From: Anaerolineae bacterium
GTDB lineage: Bacteria; Chloroflexota; Anaerolineae; Aggregatilineales; Phototrophicaceae
Assembly: GCA_022843385.1 (NCBI GenBank)
Contig: JALHNT010000010.1
Span: 62,001 to 126,000, forward strand
Direction: 5' to 3'
DNA: 64,000 nt
Both the position numbers and the translations under genes were made by a program. The notes under the pieces are model-generated. The model did no database searches. It had not been told where the DNA came from and saw nothing but the letters and a program-made list of their open reading frames with translations. Below, in pieces: positions 61,801-64,000 of this stretch. Position 1 is the first letter of the stretch; each line of letters starts with the position of its first letter.

Positions 61801-64000
61801 GTATTGAGCCGCACCGTCACGCTGGTGTTGAATAATGAGCCACCGGGCGAGACCGATCTTGGCCCTGGCGGAACCGGTGGCGCAACCGATACGAACAGTA
61901 ATCTGACGGTGGATATGGGCTTCTATCGGGCGTTGAGCCTGGGCAACCGGGTGTGGTTCGACCCCAACAACAACGGCTTGATCGACGCCACCGAAGTGGG
62001 CATCTCTGGCGTGACAGTTCGCCTGTGGATTGATAATGGTGATGGTATCTTTGATCCCGTCACTGATACGAACACCGGATTGGCAGACGTGACTGATCCG
62101 CGTGGCTATTATCTCTTTGGCAATCTGCTGCCGGGTAGCTACTTCGTTCAGATCGAGGCGGGCAACTTTACTGGTGTGCTGAATGGTTTCCAGAGCAGCA
62201 CGGTCGATGATACTGGGGCAACAGTCGATAGCACAGATAATGGTCAGGGCACAGCACCAGATGCTACTAATGGTATCGTGAGCAACCTGATTGCTCTGGC
62301 GGAGACTACTGCTCCCGTTGGTGAAAGTGACAATAGCGGAGATGTTCTGGACGGGCCGTACTTCCGTGGGGTCAACGGTGAAGCGGATAACAGCAGCAAC
62401 CTGACCGTAGATTTCGGTTTCAATGCGCCATCGTTAAGCCTGGGCAATCGTGTCTGGCGTGATAATGGCGCAGGCGGCGGTGTTGCCAATGATGGCTTGA
62501 TCAATGGCACTGAACCTGGTGTGGATGGTGTTGTCGTCGGGCTGTATGCGTCGGATGCAGCGGGTAATCCTGTTGGGCCGGCTCTCAGAACCGACACTAC
62601 ATCCAATGGTGGTTACTATTTGTTTGAAGGGTTGCCTCCTGGCGCCTATGTGGTAAGGGTTGAATCGTCGAACTTCCAGACTGGTGGGCCGCTGTTCGGC
62701 CTGGTTAGCAGCACTGGTGGAGATGCAACCGAAACAAATGACACCGATGGCGCTGTCTTCAGCGACAACGGTATCGACAATCCTAGCCCGGCGACCAATG
62801 GCGTTCTGAGCAACCGGATTGTTCTGGCACCAGGCACCGAGCCGGCTACCGAAACTGATCTCGAACCGGGGGTCGGCGACGGAATGGGTGTGACGCCGGA
62901 TAACAGCAACCTGACGATTGACTTCGGGTTCCTGCAACGCTTTGACCTGGGCGACAATCCGAACACAGGTGGGAATAACTATGGCACCATCATCGCCGGT
63001 GACGGGCCGCGCCATCTGATTGTCTCCAATCTATACCTGGGTAATCTGGTTGATGATGAAAACGATGGTCAGCCTAACCTGGGCGCTGATGGCGACGATG
63101 TGGCGGGGACGCCGGACGACGAAGATGGCGTGACTTTCCCGCAGTTTGTGGCTGGAAGCACGCAGAATGTTGAAGTGCGCGTGGTCAATACGACTGGTCA
63201 ACCAGCCAATCTGATCGTCTGGATTGACTTCAACAAGGATGGTACGTTCCAGGCCAGCGAAGGCTTTGCAGTGACTGTGCCGTCTGCGCCGGGAACGCAA
63301 GTTGTTCAGGTGCCGGTTGTGGTGCCGATTGATGCGGATCAGCCAGGCGTGTTGAACCGGGTGGAGACGTATGCACGTGTACGCCTGACGACGGATCCGC
63401 TGACTACCGGTGATCCGACCGATCCTGCGGCATCGCGTCCGAATGGTGCGTCGAACGGAGAAGTTGAAGACTATCTGATCCCACAAATCGACCCGCCTGG
63501 TCTGGCAATCCAGAAGACTGATAACCTGAATTCGATAGTGGTGGGGCAGACGACAACATACATCATTACCATCAGCAACAGTGGTACACCGTTGGTCAAT
63601 CAAGAGTTCTTTGACGACGTGCCCACTGCAGATCCTGATGGCTTTGATCCAGCCTCAATCACCTGGACCTGTACAGCGACCGGTGGCGCGAGCTGTTTAT
63701 CTGGTCAACCGGCTGGCACACCCTCCAGCGGGACAGGTGCGCCAATCCGAGAGTTCGTGGATATGCCACGCGACTCACGGATCGAGTATCGCGTGACAGC
63801 GCGTGTACGGCTCAACCATCAGGCTGCGACTATCACCAATGAAGCGATCATCTCCCGTGGTACTGCGCTTGAACGCCGCGATGATGATGTCAATGGCGTA
63901 ATCTTTGATCCGCCATTCGGCGTCAAGACCGGCGTATGGTTGGGAGGTAATCTGGTTCGCTGGACGATGACGTGGCAAAACACGGGTGGGCGGCAGGCAG
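52891..64000 (+). CDS. Giant secreted repeat protein with 13 SdrD-B-type domains (3' end outside the window)
   Basis: One reading frame runs from ATG 52891 without a stop to the window edge, at least 3703 codons. Residues about 10-38 form a signal peptide (MALLSLVLVLMLLALGLTPA then LGQANA). Residues 40-970 are beta-rich repeats of the DUF11/conserved-repeat kind. From residue 976 to about 3350 there are 13 units of roughly 165-205 residues, each opening LSIGNRVWFD-like, with a Ca-binding-like DNDNG/DxDxDG region, NGYYLFDGL in the middle and SNLTIDFGF at the end. Then a GEVED-type segment (SNGEVEDYLIPQ near residue 3523) and another DUF11-like domain. Units of this type form rigid stalks on cell surfaces. 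No anchoring signal is visible because the C-terminus is missing. Confidence 0.92.
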   Translation, partial: MAFSKMISGQRLGMALLSLVLVLMLLALGLTPALGQANALNLSRVFVIPVDPNTAVMQTGQQIVYNLQFSCNSLTGPCGALTIENQLPTGEYIENVVVSNLPVGYTWSYDPVTGLLVINRANFLDGTSGEALVTFTIRNEPPSSIPFVIGTQGQVAIDPGPVVLPDQPINIQDPVFSWQLSKVRTDPPGAVPPVPDEPVTYRISLCPPAGVTTGLVALESITFTDPILANAVVVDSGGGTFIAGSPNRVVWTDTNGWSVAQGCFNRNLTLLFPSPTFGSGSPITNTATATVDYQIVDTPNVGVGVGPGTTPAENLGTVTGTANVNKLGTASDYDGDTVPEIPQNGRERFFLSPSIGSNTNGGFTQYVLTDAIDNELQVTDIRSGTWSPSFPTNFTRDGVTVQGGVRAVITYSTDGGATFPFTVGTVNGNAETNFPAPVPNITHVRWTFQYDNPYDGAATFSDGVPRVFTITRPPQVLAVPVTAATPPKVVAAFNIAYDNCVTLNYTIGGTPGSASDCAQVEIVNTAITVLDTRKQVIGRLERNPDTGLYDQYFAGTGNIKPTDIVVYEVQLILSENSAADLVNPVIIDDLSPDTTFVLFTDPHITVALPFPNTTNAQFSASIPPGEQVQPAFTGGTQLAWRWTGANATTFTRPTAPGDPNKTITVRYLARVNDGVPPGIEQNTASFLADSAEIRCVPPSVRFIDGAGGGIDGNPVTDEGCRIVNNTTVVAAVNLVSRKWVRNQNYQSVLAAANRFIDSTTFLPSATCEINDNGTPGNPADDWTRFPCVAQGFPENDNDNFEDFEYLLQITNEGNVPGDDYYLYDVLPYVGDTGSGGPLSGTPRASEFRVILTGPIIVDNAPAGTIIEYNTSNNPCRPEVGVTAGCAATPWTTSIADARSFRIRFQGGTQLAPAQTMLFRVPMRIPLGPPTVTGADIPQSREISWNSFGQTITNTATLQRQLTSEPRKVGIIIPDRLSIGNRVWFDGNDNGRLDATDDYDPAANGVQPGIPGVTVQLFRDDGDGVFDAGDTLVGTDTTDANGFYLFDNIDPALPNNYFVFIPGTNFNATNPLELLVSTTGNEGGETLDTTVGAGNSDNGVDNANPIANGIVSNVINLAINGEPSGESNLSGDPLDGPFSRGDHGEDDNNSNLTVDFGFTSSRMSLGNRLWFDQGAAGAGSPGYNDGIIQPIELTNLPMPNGVVVNLYLDANDNGVIDPGENTAIATTTTYTNPLNAAETGYYLFDNLQQGNYVVEVAPVNFAAPTAAQPDGGVLFDYLSSTGNGTDDNGATDNGDTGIDPPTAAAYQTGGVRSPIIRLRRDLESTTETDDTPNPTTGAPYFGNGVSDQNSDSTIDFGFYRERLSIGNRVWVDSNNNGIIDATDDRDPVTPGVQGPGLPNVEVQLIEDRNLNGIYEPAIDLVRATMLTDANGYYRFDDANVPTGVRQRDYFVRLTPQNFDVAGDPAFNLISTTGNEGGGTPTETVDTSGPGNSDNGIDRANYAAQADTVSGTGGIFSNVVRLRYLSEATTETDAGPGDPGANVTNNNSNLTIDFGLFEPLSLGNRVWIDDGAGTTPFNAGYNDGILNGTEAGRDGVRVELYRDVDGGGIAVGNTASPDFLGFTTTANGGYYLFDGLIAADYVVHVAASNFQAGGALNDAVLGPFLSSFGNEGGGTPTQTIDHTDTVTLNDNGQDVAAPGTTGVSSNLIALRYATQPSATTPPDDSEAVSGTGRWNEEDQDSNLTIDFGFNLPPLSLGNVVWRDDGAGNPALGNDGIQNNGEPGITNVRVRLYRDLDGNGVVNPGEDTGITQLTDANGFYLFGNLPPGRYIVGVDPENFQQPGGANPTAGALFEMGSSRGADATETVDQNAPATFSDNGIDQPAPGTTGVVSNVFILNPVAGEPTGEPLGPLGQGNRGETDARSNQTLDFGFFPMFSIGNRVWRDNGAGANRWDGIQQAGEPGIGAVEVRLYYSPTGAFVRTAAGVPDIGAMLTRPEWVTTTNANGYYLFDGLPASAGTGRYFVWIPNTNFDNAGDPLFGLGSSPDPAAPRDEVTDLDDNGLDDTFPTVRGIVSLPVELTLNNEPTTEGDLGPAGPPPAYGPNSRGFNNESNGNSNLTIDFGFDSIPLSLGNRVWFDPNNSGTIDAGDDFNLVTPGDQPGIPNVRVLLYRDNGDGVFQPNAADGTPILTTTTDANGYYLFESVTGASAMLSGDALLDDYWVVIDELEFRIGGDLRDFYSSTLQAPNDNTPAGRTDSDDNGINSANPQVGGIRSPLIQLRAYDEPLQAAVPNQPYPPTETDIPTAGYGPNGRGTFNQIDSASDLTVDFGFFKPLSIGNRVWLDVDNDGIRDTTEVGIAGVEVRLWRDNPTGATPGVFGPDDILDPRVELTDANGYYLFDGLIPGTYFVQIPPANFTGPLTSLSSSTPDNVGAPGNPSAPDNNDNGIGTTPGPDGILSGPVTLTLINNPINEADFSGNPADGPSFIGNFGEVDNGSDLTIDFGFTGALMSLGNRVWFDPNNNGNVDAGEVGIANVTVSLYRDNDNNGLPDGPAIRATLTDASGYYLFEGLTPGRYLVGLNNANFNAGGPLTSLVSTTNSSGIGSPAPADNEIDSDANPANNQDNGIDPLNATYGLLSSSILLERDLENGTETDLGTLGDGTGVTPINSELTIDFGLFVPQSIGNRVWFDTDNNGLINGTEGGVAGVTVRLYRDNPTGLTPGVFGADDFLDPRVEVTDANGYYLFDRLGDGTYFVRVEPLNFQPGGALVGTSSTTGAETTTTADTSGTVFSDNGVDDVAPQTNGIVSNPIVLSRTNSPVGETDLSGNPADGPNSRGTSGEVDNNSNLTVDFGFVNALMSLGNRLWYDVNRDGIRDAAELPVAAAAISLYRDNVNNLNGSPVPDGVPDGAAIATTTTDANGYYLFTNLAPGNYIVGVDAVNFGPGRPLLGYGSTLTGAADTDDRDNGVDNPNPPINGVLSRTVTLVLNNEPPGETDLGPGGTGGATDTNSNLTVDMGFYRALSLGNRVWFDPNNNGLIDATEVGISGVTVRLWIDNGDGIFDPVTDTNTGLADVTDPRGYYLFGNLLPGSYFVQIEAGNFTGVLNGFQSSTVDDTGATVDSTDNGQGTAPDATNGIVSNLIALAETTAPVGESDNSGDVLDGPYFRGVNGEADNSSNLTVDFGFNAPSLSLGNRVWRDNGAGGGVANDGLINGTEPGVDGVVVGLYASDAAGNPVGPALRTDTTSNGGYYLFEGLPPGAYVVRVESSNFQTGGPLFGLVSSTGGDATETNDTDGAVFSDNGIDNPSPATNGVLSNRIVLAPGTEPATETDLEPGVGDGMGVTPDNSNLTIDFGFLQRFDLGDNPNTGGNNYGTIIAGDGPRHLIVSNLYLGNLVDDENDGQPNLGADGDDVAGTPDDEDGVTFPQFVAGSTQNVEVRVVNTTGQPANLIVWIDFNKDGTFQASEGFAVTVPSAPGTQVVQVPVVVPIDADQPGVLNRVETYARVRLTTDPLTTGDPTDPAASRPNGASNGEVEDYLIPQIDPPGLAIQKTDNLNSIVVGQTTTYIITISNSGTPLVNQEFFDDVPTADPDGFDPASITWTCTATGGASCLSGQPAGTPSSGTGAPIREFVDMPRDSRIEYRVTARVRLNHQAATITNEAIISRGTALERRDDDVNGVIFDPPFGVKTGVWLGGNLVRWTMTWQNTGGRQA
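55816..62940 (+). repeat. Thirteen tandem SdrD-B-type coding repeats
   Basis: Units begin at about 55816, 56374, 56974, 57562, 58144, 58687, 59266, 59878, 60400, 60913, 61444, 61933 and 62434. Lengths range from about 490 to 610 bases, always multiples of three. Units 8 and 10 share a special insertion (DNPTG, TPGVFG, DPRVE) and are each followed by units (9 and 11) that start LMSLGNR, so the 8+9 pair and the 10+11 pair look like copies of one two-unit block. Confidence 0.88.

Noticed and set aside
55816..62940. Repeat region considered as a DNA-level tandem satellite
   Set aside because: The units are diverged at the DNA level and conserved at the protein level, with lengths that are multiples of three, so they are protein domains.
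53017..63978. Many minus-strand open frames of 60-320 codons opposite the giant repeat gene
   Set aside because: They are mirror images of the repeated coding units, recur in step with the repeats, and have no family motifs.
1..64000. CRISPR arrays, insertion sequences, rRNA and tRNA genes
   Set aside because: Looked for and not seen; no transposase-like protein, no regularly spaced non-coding repeats and no cloverleaf-like sequence.

Overview
The window looks like chromosomal DNA of a member of the Chloroflexota, most likely Anaerolineae-like. This is inferred from gene content: long GT-C-type membrane glycosyltransferases with extra beta domains, RicT/PSP1, PPK2, a T-box-controlled trp operon, giant SdrD-B-repeat surface proteins, and no outer-membrane or LPS genes. 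No rRNA or marker tree is available here, so the assignment is an inference. Coding density is very high, genes often overlap by 1 to 30 bases, and GTG/TTG starts are common.

Layout. 1-1466: end of a VapBC-type toxin-antitoxin pair and a convergent GT2 glycosyltransferase. 1532-4264: a large GT-C-like membrane protein. 4265-16050: a tryptophan operon behind a promoter and a tRNA-Trp T-box leader. All seven trp functions are present (trpE, G, D, C, F, B, A) plus trpS, interleaved with accessory genes: two histidine-phosphatase paralogues (one with the nucleophile His replaced by Pro), OsmC, Nudix, a putative GT-A-like protein and a TIR protein with a probable ubiquitin-like tail. 16104-18554: DUF3179, alpha/beta hydrolase and GNAT genes. 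18996-28614: an aromatic operon behind a strong promoter and a leader that appears to encode a Tyr/Phe-rich peptide followed by an intrinsic terminator. It carries aroH, aroF, tyrA, aroA, aroE, aroC, aroK, aroB and aroQ, so all seven shikimate enzymes plus chorismate mutase and prephenate dehydrogenase, with two cysteine-rich zinc-ribbon-like proteins and a retropepsin-like protein in between. Together the two operons run from PEP + erythrose-4-P to chorismate, to tryptophan, and towards tyrosine.

28735-44729: glnA, a convergent aspartate kinase, ricT, a PIG-L deacetylase, two tandem M20 amidohydrolases and an S51-like protein, purA, a signal-less BtuF-like metal receptor coupled to a sensorless histidine kinase, a haem A cluster (small membrane protein, ctaA, ctaB, cytochrome c), an NFACT/RqcH protein and PPK2. 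44726-51018: three glycosyltransferases on the minus strand, an orphan ParA, a membrane-anchored solute-binding protein and a membrane-anchored glycoside hydrolase. 51172-52683: a second TIR protein, fused to an FGE/SUMF1-like domain. 52891 to the window edge: one open reading frame of more than 3700 codons, a secreted protein with 13 SdrD-B-type repeats, then a GEVED domain and a DUF11-like domain, still open at 64000.

The most interesting points are the apparent Tyr/Phe leader-peptide attenuator in front of the shikimate operon, the TIR plus ubiquitin-like fusion inside the trp operon, the RPGE pseudo-phosphatase next to trpE/trpG, and the internally duplicated giant repeat protein. The haem A and cytochrome c genes imply an aerobic or microaerobic respiratory lifestyle.
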